64,000 nt of DNA, taken from assembly GCF_003219795.1 (NCBI RefSeq), contig NZ_QJVC01000021.1:1-64000 (forward strand), in the 5' to 3' direction. The notes beneath the pieces were generated by a model that had not been told where the DNA came from, did not search any database, and was given only the letters and a program-made list of their open reading frames with translations. Below, piece by piece: positions 28,433 to 37,697 of this stretch. The stretch's first letter is position 1. The number at the start of each line of letters is the position of its first letter. The stretch is from Arthrobacter psychrolactophilus. GTDB taxonomy: Bacteria > Actinomycetota > Actinomycetes > Actinomycetales > Micrococcaceae. Both the position numbers and the translations under genes were made by a program.

Positions 28433-30373
28433 ATGATTCGCCGCGTCACAGTCCTATTGCTTGCCGTAACTCTCGTCCTCGGAGGAGCGGCCTGCTCCGC
28501 GCCCGATGACGGACAATCAACCGCTGACGCGCTGGCCAAGGCGTTGTCTGCGCACACGGTAGGAGGACTGAGCTTCGACGCACCCAGCGATGAGGTGCAA
28601 AAGGAACTGACAGAACTGTCCGCAGGCATCGATCCGGTCTGGCCGGCCGTGACTGTCAGCGGTGTGGAAGTGTCAGGGGAAACCGCGAGGGTATCCCTGA
28701 ACTACTCATGGCAGCTTCCTCACGTTGACAAGCCGTGGAGCTATGCCACGGGCGCCGATATGAAACGCAATGGCAATTCCTGGACCATCACGTGGTCCCC
28801 GGAAATGGTCGAGCCCAAGCTGGCTGCCGGTGACCGCCTGGACATCTCGACACTGTACGGCCAACGAGCCAGTATCCTCTCCGCCGACGGTGAGGCGATC
28901 GTGAAGGATCGTCCCGTGCGAACCGTCGGCATCAACAAAGAGGGGCTGACCCCCGACGCAGTGAAGAGCTCCGCCGAGGCGCTGGCGAGCTTGCTGGACA
29001 TTGACGTCGCGGCCTACCAAGCCAAGGCCGAGGCCTACGGGCCGGTGGCCTTCGTTGACGCCATCACTTTGCGCGAGGAAGCCTTCCAGGGCCTTGACCA
29101 GATGAAACTCAAGTCGATTGAGGGCGTTCTGTCGACCGAGGGGACCCTGCCGTTGGCGCCCACCCGCATTTTTGCCTCCGCCATCCTGGGCACGGTTCAT
29201 GAGGCAACGGCGGAGGACATTGAAAAGTCTGAGGGCAAGGTCGTTGCCGGGCAGATCGTGGGCTCAGGCGGTCTGCAGGCGAGTTTGGACTCCCAGCTTG
29301 CGGGAACGCCCGGCGTGACGGTTCTCGCCGTCAAATCGCCAGAGAATTCCAGCAGTACCGCCTCTCCCACGAACGACGCCGGGACCTCGCCAACCGCTGT
29401 CCCGGCGGCTTCCAAGGTCCTGTTCCAAGCAACGCCAGTGAACGGTCAGGACGTTAAAACCACCCTCGTACCTCGCCTGCAAAACGCGGCCGAGGAGGCT
29501 CTAGCCAGTGTGAAGACACCCAGTTCGATCGTCGTGATGCGCCCGTCCAGCGGAGCCATCCTAGCCTCCGCTAACGGCCCGGACAGCAACGGCTACAACA
29601 CCGCGTTCCTGGGGCAATACGCGCCGGGATCAACCTTTAAGATTGCCACATCGTTGGGCTTGTTTCGGCTTGGTATGACCCCGGAATCCACGGTGAATTG
29701 CTCCGCCGAGTACACCGCGGACGGGAAGAAATTCCTCAATGCACCCGGCTACGCGGCTGAGGCGACGGGCGAGGTACCCCTGACGACCGCCGTCGCACAT
29801 TCCTGCAATACGGCGTTTGTGAGCCAATTTGAAAAGTTGGCCCAAGAGCAACTGGCTGATGCGGCAGGCGCCTTGGGTATTGGCATGAGCAACGATCTGG
29901 GGCTCGAAGCGTTTACGGGCGTGGTGCCGCGCGATTCGGCCGGCACCGAGCATGCCGCGTCCATGATCGGACAGGGCAAGATTCTCGTCTCGCCGCTCGC
30001 CATGACCACGTTGATGTCCGCTGTGGTCAAGGGCTCGGCTGTGGTCCCGGTCTTGGTCGAGGGGCGCGATGGCAATGTTGAAGCCGCCGCTGGTGCGGCT
30101 CTGACCCAGAAAGAAGCAGAGGGGCTGCGCACCCTCATGCGCGCCGTGGTGACGGATGGCTATTTGAACAATCTGGCCGATCTGCCCGGGGCACCGGCTA
30201 TCGGCAAGACCGGGACCGCCGAGTACGGCTCCGACACGCCGCCCCGCACACACTCCTGGGTCATTGCGGCACAGGGCGATATTGCCGTGGCGGTATTTGT
30301 CGAAGACGGTGACTTGGGTGCCATCACGGGCGGACCCTTGGCAAAAACCATCCTGGCGGCCGCAGCCGGCTAG
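28433..30373 (+). CDS. Penicillin-binding transpeptidase lipoprotein
   Basis: 646 residues. A lipoprotein signal peptide ends at LGGAAC (Cys 21). A MecA-N-like NTF2 domain (about 30-130) precedes a dimerisation-type region (about 140-320) and a short Ser/Thr/Pro-rich linker. The transpeptidase domain holds S400-T-F-K403, the S457-C-N459 triad motif and K592-T-G. All catalytic motifs are intact, so it is a functional class B-like enzyme that cross-links peptidoglycan outside the membrane and binds beta-lactams. Its TAG stop overlaps the stop codon of the convergent regulator. Whether it confers low beta-lactam affinity, as MecA does, cannot be read from the sequence. Confidence 0.9.
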   Translation: MIRRVTVLLLAVTLVLGGAACSAPDDGQSTADALAKALSAHTVGGLSFDAPSDEVQKELTELSAGIDPVWPAVTVSGVEVSGETARVSLNYSWQLPHVDKPWSYATGADMKRNGNSWTITWSPEMVEPKLAAGDRLDISTLYGQRASILSADGEAIVKDRPVRTVGINKEGLTPDAVKSSAEALASLLDIDVAAYQAKAEAYGPVAFVDAITLREEAFQGLDQMKLKSIEGVLSTEGTLPLAPTRIFASAILGTVHEATAEDIEKSEGKVVAGQIVGSGGLQASLDSQLAGTPGVTVLAVKSPENSSSTASPTNDAGTSPTAVPAASKVLFQATPVNGQDVKTTLVPRLQNAAEEALASVKTPSSIVVMRPSSGAILASANGPDSNGYNTAFLGQYAPGSTFKIATSLGLFRLGMTPESTVNCSAEYTADGKKFLNAPGYAAEATGEVPLTTAVAHSCNTAFVSQFEKLAQEQLADAAGALGIGMSNDLGLEAFTGVVPRDSAGTEHAASMIGQGKILVSPLAMTTLMSAVVKGSAVVPVLVEGRDGNVEAAAGAALTQKEAEGLRTLMRAVVTDGYLNNLADLPGAPAIGKTGTAEYGSDTPPRTHSWVIAAQGDIAVAVFVEDGDLGAITGGPLAKTILAAAAG

Positions 30374-32931
30374 TTCAGCAGATCCATTTCCAACGCCTTG
30401 GCGATGGCATCGTCGCGGGAGCTGACTTGAAGTTTCCGGTAGATGCTGCGCAGCTGTGACTTGACAGTGTTACTGGAGACGAAGAGCGCACCGGAAATAT
30501 CGTCAACGGAGCGGTGCTGCACCAACTGCTGCAGGACCACCTTTTCACGAGGCGAGAGCGCTGGCGGCAGCTGCAGGTGCTGCAGCGGAGCTGGGAACTC
30601 AAGGGCAAACATGTCTACGATGTCCTTATCGCCGGAAGACTCAGCCAGCCGCAGCAAGACTGCGCGGTCTTCCTGCGGCAGAAACAAAATGTGAGCCCGG
30701 ATCCCGGTGGCCTGGTAGACAATCGTGGCTTTCCGCAGGAGCTTGAGGGCATTTGCCTCACTTCCCAGATGGAGCGAAGCGACGGCGCCCAACAAGTGCA
30801 GTGCGGCCCGCGTACGCGGGTTACTCCCCGGAGCCATGACAGCTGCCGAGTATTCAATCGCGGCCTCGGTCGCCTTGCCTGTTAGCAGGAGAAGCAGCAT
30901 TCGCGCTGGGGCCACCTGATGATGTCCCGGCGCGTAACCGGACAGGGCCGTGGCGGCCCGCGCCGGCTGACCGGCTGACAGCCACAAGATCGAGAGCATA
31001 TTGTGCATGGCTGCGGTACCAAGATTGTCACCGATCCCAGCGTTCTGGGCGCCCAGGCTCCTGCCCAGGGGTGAGAGCAGGTCCGCGACGCGCTGCGCCT
31101 CGCGTAGGCCATGACCTAGGGCAAGCCGGGTATGCATCATGGCTGTTGTGCTGAAGGGCCAGAACTCTGTGCCGGAACAAAAATGTTCGGACCGGGCCAA
31201 AAGCAGTTCCGCCGCCTCGTAGTCGCAGCGATCGATTAGGAGCATCGCCCTGCCCGCCACACCGAGAACGTTGAGATACGATTCATCGTGCTTCCGCGGC
31301 CACCCGAGCGGATCGCTCATCTCGATGGCCTGCTGGGCCGAAGCCGTGGCTCCCATGAACGCATGGATACCGGCGGCGAAGGACAAGGTGTAGTTCAGTG
31401 CCGGCTGCGACGTGGCGTGGGCAACCGCTGCGTTGATGACGGGGACGGCTTCTTCTAGCTTGCCGCCTTGAAAGAGGCAGTAGCTCACATGGCGAAGTGC
31501 CAGGACCAGATACTCATGGAGTTCGTCGCGCGCCTCAGGGGCCATGATGTCCAAGGTTGAGAGCGCTGTGAGAGCCATCTCCGCAGAATCGGAGTAACGG
31601 CCAACTTGCCGTAAGGCGACGGCGCGCATGGTGTTAACGACGAACTTATTGCTGAGGCTTTCATCGAGCCGGGGCTTGAGAAAAGAATCGGCGGCAGCCT
31701 CTAATAACCGTGTGGCCGATTCAGCCATCAAGGGGTTATTGGAATAGGCCAGCCCCAAGGAAAACGCCAAAATAGGATAGCTTTTCAGCGCCTTGAGCGG
31801 AACCGCGCGAAGCTGGTGAACCAACAGATCGCTCATATAGCTTTCCGGGCTCGTCAGAAATAAAGCCGTGGTGGCTTGAGCCGCCAATTCGTAATTCTTG
31901 GCCCGCACGGCAAAAGTCAGGGCCTGTTCATAATCTGAATTGGCCCGAAACCACTTCGCGGTCACCGAGTTGGCCCGTAGAAATTGCTTGGGGTGGGCGG
32001 ACTTGAACTCGGCGGCAAACATGAGCCGAAGCGATTCCACATACTGGAACACGGGGCGGGTGTGAACATGCGGATTCCATGAGCCGAAGCCCAAATGTTC
32101 GAGTTCAGAGATAAAGTCGCTGACGTCGTGAAATTTGGAAAGTTTCTGAGCCAGCGTCGTATCGAAGTACGGTGCCGTCGAGGTGACTTGAAGAAATCGC
32201 AGCAGGGCCGGATCGGAGAATTCAGCGCTTAGCTCGGAGGAAACTAATGTGCGCCATTCCACACCATGATCGCTCGGAATCCGGTTGAGCGACGACAAAG
32301 CCATGATCATGGCAGCGACGGACAGGGGAAGTCCTGAGGTGTCGCGGTAGATACTGCTGGCGACCGCGGTAGGAGCCTCCGGCAGTTCCTCAGCGACGAG
32401 CCTGTGCACCTCATCGTGGGTGAGCGCTAGTTCGCTTGGACCAATCAGCTGCAGCGTCCCACGCATTTGATGGCGCGGGTCCGCGAGGGAGGAGGTGCTG
32501 CGGCCCGAAAGGATGAACTTGCTGTGGGGGTGCCTTGCCGCACTGCTAAGGATGCTGTCGTCGACGGCCGGGCCCATATCGCCAAGGTTTTCGTAACTGT
32601 CAATGACAATGGTGGCGCCGGGGGTATCGAGGAATTCTTCCGAGCCATGCTCGGCGGAAAAGATCAGTTCCCACAAGGCGCGCACAGATTGTGGTGTTTC
32701 AGTGATGCTGACCCAGATAAGAGGGGAATCGGGGGAACGTTGCGCAGCCCAGCTGCGCAACAAAGTGGTCTTACCGAACCCCGTAGGGGCGGCGATGACG
32801 GTGATATTGGGAGCGGTTGAATCTAGGCAGGAAAAAAGTCGTGAACGCAGGCTGCATCCCAACGATGTGTTCTGATCTCTATGAGCCAATATTTCCCCCA
32901 AGCCCGCGAAACGACGTGGAGTACGCCGCAC
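30370..32931 (-). CDS. LuxR family regulator, large ATP-binding (MalT/LAL) type
   Basis: 853 residues. The N-terminal ATPase domain has a P-loop APTGFGKTT (K54) and a Walker B-like TIVIDSYENL. A long helical repeat region of TPR/MalT type follows (about 330-780). A C-terminal LuxR helix-turn-helix reads LSPREKVVLQQLV and VSSNTVKSQLRSIYRKLQV (about 790-850). Such proteins are signal-dependent activators, often of sugar or secondary-metabolite genes. No clear target is adjacent. It diverges from the DivIVA-motif gene with 152 bases between. GTG start; a TAGACT box lies about 20 bases upstream (32957-32952). Both stop codons at the 3' junction share the CTAG at 30370-30373. Confidence 0.88.
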   Translation of the reverse strand: MRRTPRRFAGLGEILAHRDQNTSLGCSLRSRLFSCLDSTAPNITVIAAPTGFGKTTLLRSWAAQRSPDSPLIWVSITETPQSVRALWELIFSAEHGSEEFLDTPGATIVIDSYENLGDMGPAVDDSILSSAARHPHSKFILSGRSTSSLADPRHQMRGTLQLIGPSELALTHDEVHRLVAEELPEAPTAVASSIYRDTSGLPLSVAAMIMALSSLNRIPSDHGVEWRTLVSSELSAEFSDPALLRFLQVTSTAPYFDTTLAQKLSKFHDVSDFISELEHLGFGSWNPHVHTRPVFQYVESLRLMFAAEFKSAHPKQFLRANSVTAKWFRANSDYEQALTFAVRAKNYELAAQATTALFLTSPESYMSDLLVHQLRAVPLKALKSYPILAFSLGLAYSNNPLMAESATRLLEAAADSFLKPRLDESLSNKFVVNTMRAVALRQVGRYSDSAEMALTALSTLDIMAPEARDELHEYLVLALRHVSYCLFQGGKLEEAVPVINAAVAHATSQPALNYTLSFAAGIHAFMGATASAQQAIEMSDPLGWPRKHDESYLNVLGVAGRAMLLIDRCDYEAAELLLARSEHFCSGTEFWPFSTTAMMHTRLALGHGLREAQRVADLLSPLGRSLGAQNAGIGDNLGTAAMHNMLSILWLSAGQPARAATALSGYAPGHHQVAPARMLLLLLTGKATEAAIEYSAAVMAPGSNPRTRAALHLLGAVASLHLGSEANALKLLRKATIVYQATGIRAHILFLPQEDRAVLLRLAESSGDKDIVDMFALEFPAPLQHLQLPPALSPREKVVLQQLVQHRSVDDISGALFVSSNTVKSQLRSIYRKLQVSSRDDAIAKALEMDLLN

Positions 32932-33083
32932 ACTCTTTTAACTCAACTTTTAGTCTAAACCAGCAGGCTCGAGCGATTTACTCGCGGGCTTCGGAGAGGG
33001 ACATTTTTGAATTTCGGGATTAGGGTGGTCGACAAGCCATAAATGCGGATCAGCGACGCTCCGCCTGAGGGTAAGGAATCACC

Positions 33084-33359
33084 GTGAAAAGCTCTGAGAT
33101 TGCCAACGTTTCATTTTCCACGACGAAATTCCGTGAAGGGTACTCAATGCCGGAGGTGGATAGTTTCCTCGATAAGATTCGACGCTCTCTCGCCGCCTGG
33201 GAATCTGGTCAGGCGGGGGTGCTGACCGCAGAGGAAATCGAGGCGGCTCGTTTCTCTTTGACGAAGTTCCGTGCTGGCTACGATGAGGAGCAGGTGGATA
33301 ATTTTCTCGATCAAGCCATGGTGGCACTGTCTTCCTTTGAAAATGACCCCGAACCCTAG
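33084..33359 (+). CDS. Small protein with two DivIVA-like motifs
   Basis: 91 residues made of two copies of a DivIVA-type N-terminal motif. Copy 1 (about 9-36) has FSTTKFREGYSMPEVDSFLD and copy 2 (about 56-83) has FSLTKFRAGYDEEQVDNFLD. The F..T.FR.GY...EVD.FLD pattern is that of the lipid-binding head of DivIVA/Wag31 proteins, but the long coiled coil is missing. It may bind membrane or interact with full-length DivIVA; function is unknown. GTG start with AAGGAA six bases upstream. It overlaps the Nudix gene by 17 bases, so the two are cotranscribed. Confidence 0.85.
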   Translation: MKSSEIANVSFSTTKFREGYSMPEVDSFLDKIRRSLAAWESGQAGVLTAEEIEAARFSLTKFRAGYDEEQVDNFLDQAMVALSSFENDPEP

Positions 33360-34047
33360 CGCGCCCCTGGCTTCCTTGGAGGACGCCTGCACCGTGGTGC
33401 TAGTCCGTGATGGTCAGTCTGGCCTGGAGACCCTCCTGCTGGAGCGGCCACAGAACAGTCGGGCCTTCGGCGGCGCCTGGGTTTTCCCGGGTGGCAAGGT
33501 GGACGCCGCGGATCGTCGAGAGGGGAACGGCCGTAGTGTCGACGACTTCTCGGCGGCTCAGCGTGCGGGCCTGCGGGAAGTTGCGGAGGAAACGGGACAG
33601 CGACTGGACGGCGATGAGATGGTCTGGCTTTCGCAGTGGACGCCGATGCAACAGCTCCCACGCCGTTTCCGGACCTGGTTCATGCTGGCGCGAGCTGTCA
33701 CCGGCTCTGTGACGTTGAGCCCCGAGGAGCACAGCAACTATGCGTGGCTATCTCCGGTTGATGCGCTCGAACGGCACGCGCAGGGGAAACTGACGCTCGT
33801 CCCGCCCACATGGGTCACGCTCCACGATCTCGCGGGAAAATTCACGGTGGCGGATGCGCTCGCGGACGCGAGATCCAACCCCGCTCCTGTCTACAACACC
33901 CAGCTGTTGCCGCCCGACGGGCTCATGTGGCTCGGCGATGCAGCGTATCCGCGGCAGAACATTTCCGAGACGGTGAGTGCACCTGGCGCCCGCCATCGAT
34001 TGACCACGGCGAGTCTGCCCTGGATCTTTGAACGCAGGTCTGGCTAA
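33343..34047 (+). CDS. Nudix hydrolase, NUDT19-like
   Basis: 234 residues. The Nudix box is present with an enlarged loop: FPGGKVDAADRREG, an insertion, then AGLREVAEETGQRL, giving the REVAEETG core that binds metal and pyrophosphate. The insertion between the glycine and the REVAEETG core is seen in NUDT7/NUDT19-type coenzyme A or related diphosphate hydrolases. The C-terminal part (TLVPPTWVTLHDLA) also fits that group. The substrate is unproven. The ATG lies inside the last codons of the DivIVA-motif gene, suggesting coupled translation. Confidence 0.87.
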   Translation: MTPNPSAPLASLEDACTVVLVRDGQSGLETLLLERPQNSRAFGGAWVFPGGKVDAADRREGNGRSVDDFSAAQRAGLREVAEETGQRLDGDEMVWLSQWTPMQQLPRRFRTWFMLARAVTGSVTLSPEEHSNYAWLSPVDALERHAQGKLTLVPPTWVTLHDLAGKFTVADALADARSNPAPVYNTQLLPPDGLMWLGDAAYPRQNISETVSAPGARHRLTTASLPWIFERRSG

Positions 34048-34065
34048 TCATTGGAAGGAAGCATC

Positions 34066-34284
34066 ATGGCAGCAAGGAAAAAGTGGAGCGAGTTGAGCAC
34101 GGTGAGTCGCACCGTCCTGATTGTGGCCGGATGCGGGCAGATCCTGCTGCAAGTGGCGGCCCTGCGCGACATCTCCCACAGAACCCCAGCGCAAGTCAAT
34201 GGCAGCAAGCGGGGGTGGGTGGCGGCGTCGTTCATTAACTTTGCGGGCCCCATCGCGTGGTTCGTGCGCGGCCGGAAGGACTAG
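34066..34284 (+). CDS. Small membrane protein, PLDc_N-like
   Basis: 72 residues with two hydrophobic segments (about 14-32 and 50-65). The end FINFAGPIAWFVRGRKD matches the GP.AYF..GRK pattern of the phospholipase D N-terminal (PLDc_N) membrane domain, which also exists as a stand-alone small protein in many Actinobacteria. There is no catalytic domain. ATG with GGAAGGA six bases upstream. It follows the Nudix gene by 18 bases; its last bases overlap the convergent pxpBC stop. Confidence 0.75.
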   Translation: MAARKKWSELSTVSRTVLIVAGCGQILLQVAALRDISHRTPAQVNGSKRGWVAASFINFAGPIAWFVRGRKD

Positions 34285-35849
34285 GCTTCGGTTCTGCGGA
34301 ATCGCACGCGGGCGCCCGGGGCCAGCTGCGCGGCCTTATCCAGATCGGATCCGTGCACCACGCCGAGGACGGGGTAGCCGCCCGTGACGGGATGGTCGGC
34401 CAGAAAGAGCACGGGAAGGCCAGACGGCGGCACCTGAAGTGAGCCGTGAGCCAGACCCTCGCTGGGGAGCTCGGCGCCCTCAGCCTCCGGGGTCCGGCTC
34501 AGGGGAGTGCCGGTCAGTCGGAGCCCAATCCTGTTCGACTGCGGGCCAATGTCCCATGTCTGGGCTTCGAACGCGGCCAGCGATTGCGGCGTGAACCAGT
34601 TGTCCCGGGGCCCAAGACGATAGTGGAGTTCGCTCACCTCGGCTGTCGGTGGGGCAGCGATTTCTGCCGTCCCGACCACGCCATCGTGGCGTCGTGCCAC
34701 GGGCAGGAACGCACCTGCGGTAAGGGGCGGCTGCCCCAAGGCGGAGAGCACATCCGTGGCGCGGCTGCCTAAAACGGCGGGCACCTCGATGTTGCCCCGT
34801 ACGGCGAGGTAGCTGCGGAAGCCGTGGGCGCCTGCGCAGATGGTGAGAATCTCGCCGTCGTGCAGGAGGAAGGGCGCATTGCCCGGAACCACACGTTCGA
34901 TTCCGTCGAGGCCGCTGATGCGTAGTTCTGGGGACGTGCCCGCCACCGCCATGACGTGGCTCCCGCTCGCCTTCAGTCGCAGACCTGAGAGGACGATTTC
35001 GAGAGCCGCGGCATGGCTGTCGTTGCCAACGAGGCTGTTGGCCCGGCGCAGTGCGGCACGGTCGAGGGCTCCCGACGACGGTACGCCGAGGTGGGCAAAG
35101 CCGGGTCGCCCTAGATCTTGCACCGTGGTGTGAACTCCGGGTGCCAGGACCGTGAATCCGGTGGGGGTGCCGATTCGGGTGTCGCTGGGTGCGCTCGCGG
35201 CAAGGGCCTTGGGCCTGGTCACCTCGATGAGCTCGCGTACGGGCACGAACTCCACGCCATCGCCAGGCTGAATCAGGGCGGCCGGATCGCGCCGAATATT
35301 CCAGATGGTGTCGGCGCAGCGGCCCAGCAACTGCCAGCCACCGGGTGTGGGGCCAGGATACACGGCAGAGAATTCTCCACCCACGGCCACAGATCCTGCG
35401 GGTACCACGGTACGCGGGGTGTCCCGGCGCGGCATCATGATCCGGTGATCCGCAGGTGCCAGGTACATGAAGCCGGGGGCGAAGCCGCCAAAGGCCGCCG
35501 CCCACCGCTGTCCGCTGTGCCAGGCAACAAGGGCTTCGACGCTGAGCCCCGTGAGTCGGGCAGCGTCGGTGAGGTCGGCGCCGTCGTACCTTGTCTTGAT
35601 TCGGTGGATGGTTCCGCTGGGAGGGAGTCGGTCCTCCACAGTTGCGGTGTCCAGGAACTCCATGACGTGTCGCAGGGCGCTAGGGGAGTCGCATTGAACA
35701 AACACCGTCTTGGCTGCCGCAATAATCTCGATGACGCCGGGCAGCGCACGCTGGCGCAGTAGGACCTGCGCTCCCATGACGTGGGCCAGCGAATCGAGCT
35801 CGATGAGGATCGCCAGCTCACCCGCGGGAAGAATGTGTAGCTGCTTCAT
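34281..35849 (-). CDS. pxpBC: 5-oxoprolinase subunits B and C, fused
   Basis: 522 residues joining two proteins that are separate in E. coli and Bacillus. Residues 1-210 are PxpB/KipI-like (HILPAGELAILIELD, GFAPGFMYLAPAD, RDTPRTVVPAGSVAVGG, YPGPTPGGWQLLG). Residues about 230-520 are PxpC/KipA-like (VLAPGVHTTVQDLGRPGFAHLGVPSSGALD, SNRIGLRLTG, LADHPVTGGYPVLGVV). With PxpA it forms the ATP-dependent 5-oxoprolinase that converts pyroglutamate to glutamate. It starts nine bases after pxpA. Confidence 0.93.
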   Translation of the reverse strand: MKQLHILPAGELAILIELDSLAHVMGAQVLLRQRALPGVIEIIAAAKTVFVQCDSPSALRHVMEFLDTATVEDRLPPSGTIHRIKTRYDGADLTDAARLTGLSVEALVAWHSGQRWAAAFGGFAPGFMYLAPADHRIMMPRRDTPRTVVPAGSVAVGGEFSAVYPGPTPGGWQLLGRCADTIWNIRRDPAALIQPGDGVEFVPVRELIEVTRPKALAASAPSDTRIGTPTGFTVLAPGVHTTVQDLGRPGFAHLGVPSSGALDRAALRRANSLVGNDSHAAALEIVLSGLRLKASGSHVMAVAGTSPELRISGLDGIERVVPGNAPFLLHDGEILTICAGAHGFRSYLAVRGNIEVPAVLGSRATDVLSALGQPPLTAGAFLPVARRHDGVVGTAEIAAPPTAEVSELHYRLGPRDNWFTPQSLAAFEAQTWDIGPQSNRIGLRLTGTPLSRTPEAEGAELPSEGLAHGSLQVPPSGLPVLFLADHPVTGGYPVLGVVHGSDLDKAAQLAPGARVRFRRTEA

Positions 35850-35858
35850 AGGGTGGCG

Positions 35859-36611
35859 CTACGGAACGAAGCTGGTGATCGTGACGCCGGAGTCGTGCAA
35901 GGCAGTGCGCACGGCAGCGGCCATGGCCACGGCGCCCGGGGTGTCGCCGTGCAGGCATAGGCTTTGCACCTCCACGCCAATGCGGCTGCCATCGATGGCC
36001 GTGACTTCTTGGTGCAAAGCGATGTCCAGGCTCTGGGCCACCACCGCTTCAAGGCTGTGCAGGACCGCGCCGGGCTGGGTGCGGGCCACCAGCGTGCCGT
36101 CCGGGTTATAGGCGCGGTCGGCGAAAGCCTCGGTCACCACGGTGAGCCCGGCGGCGAGCGCCAGCCGCTGGACCTCCGAGTTTGGCGCCACCAGTAGCGG
36201 GAGTTCGACGACGCTCAGGGCGGCCACGACAGCCTCGGCCTGTGCCGTGTGGTGGACGATCGCGTTGTACAGGGCGCCATGGGGCTTGACATAGTTCACG
36301 GTGGTTCCCTCTGCCCGGGCGATGGCCTGCAGCGCGCCGATCTGGTAGATCAATTCATCGCTGAGCTCGCTAGAGGCGATGTCCATGAAACGACGGCCAA
36401 ATCCGGTCAGATCCCGGTAGCTGGGGTGGGCACCGATACTCACGCCCTTGGCCGCCGCGGTGGCGCAACTTTGACGCATGGTGCTGGGATCGCCCGCGTG
36501 GAAGCCGCAGGCGATGCTGGCGCTGGAAACCTGGTCCATGATGGCCGCATCGTCGCCGAGCGTCCACTGCCCCAACGATTCGCCGACGTCGGCATTGAGG
36601 TCTATGTGCAA
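35859..36611 (-). CDS. pxpA: 5-oxoprolinase subunit A (LamB/YcsF family)
   Basis: 250 residues, the usual family length. It begins [13 protein letters not shown], the family N-terminal signature, and has [41 protein letters not shown] and [11 protein letters not shown]. Longer in-frame extensions run into the mdh coding region and are rejected; the TTG at 36611 lies 17 bases after the mdh stop. It acts with the fused PxpBC downstream to open 5-oxoproline. No ribosome site is obvious, so translation may be coupled to mdh. Confidence 0.92.
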   Translation of the reverse strand: MHIDLNADVGESLGQWTLGDDAAIMDQVSSASIACGFHAGDPSTMRQSCATAAAKGVSIGAHPSYRDLTGFGRRFMDIASSELSDELIYQIGALQAIARAEGTTVNYVKPHGALYNAIVHHTAQAEAVVAALSVVELPLLVAPNSEVQRLALAAGLTVVTEAFADRAYNPDGTLVARTQPGAVLHSLEAVVAQSLDIALHQEVTAIDGSRIGVEVQSLCLHGDTPGAVAMAAAVRTALHDSGVTITSFVP

Positions 36612-36628
36612 GGGAGCGTGTGAGCGTG

Positions 36629-37636
<1,008 letters not shown>

Positions 37637-37697
37637 GTCCCGCAGGTAGAGTTGATGGCAGGCTGCCGGGAGCGCAGTAACAACCAAAGGGGACTGG

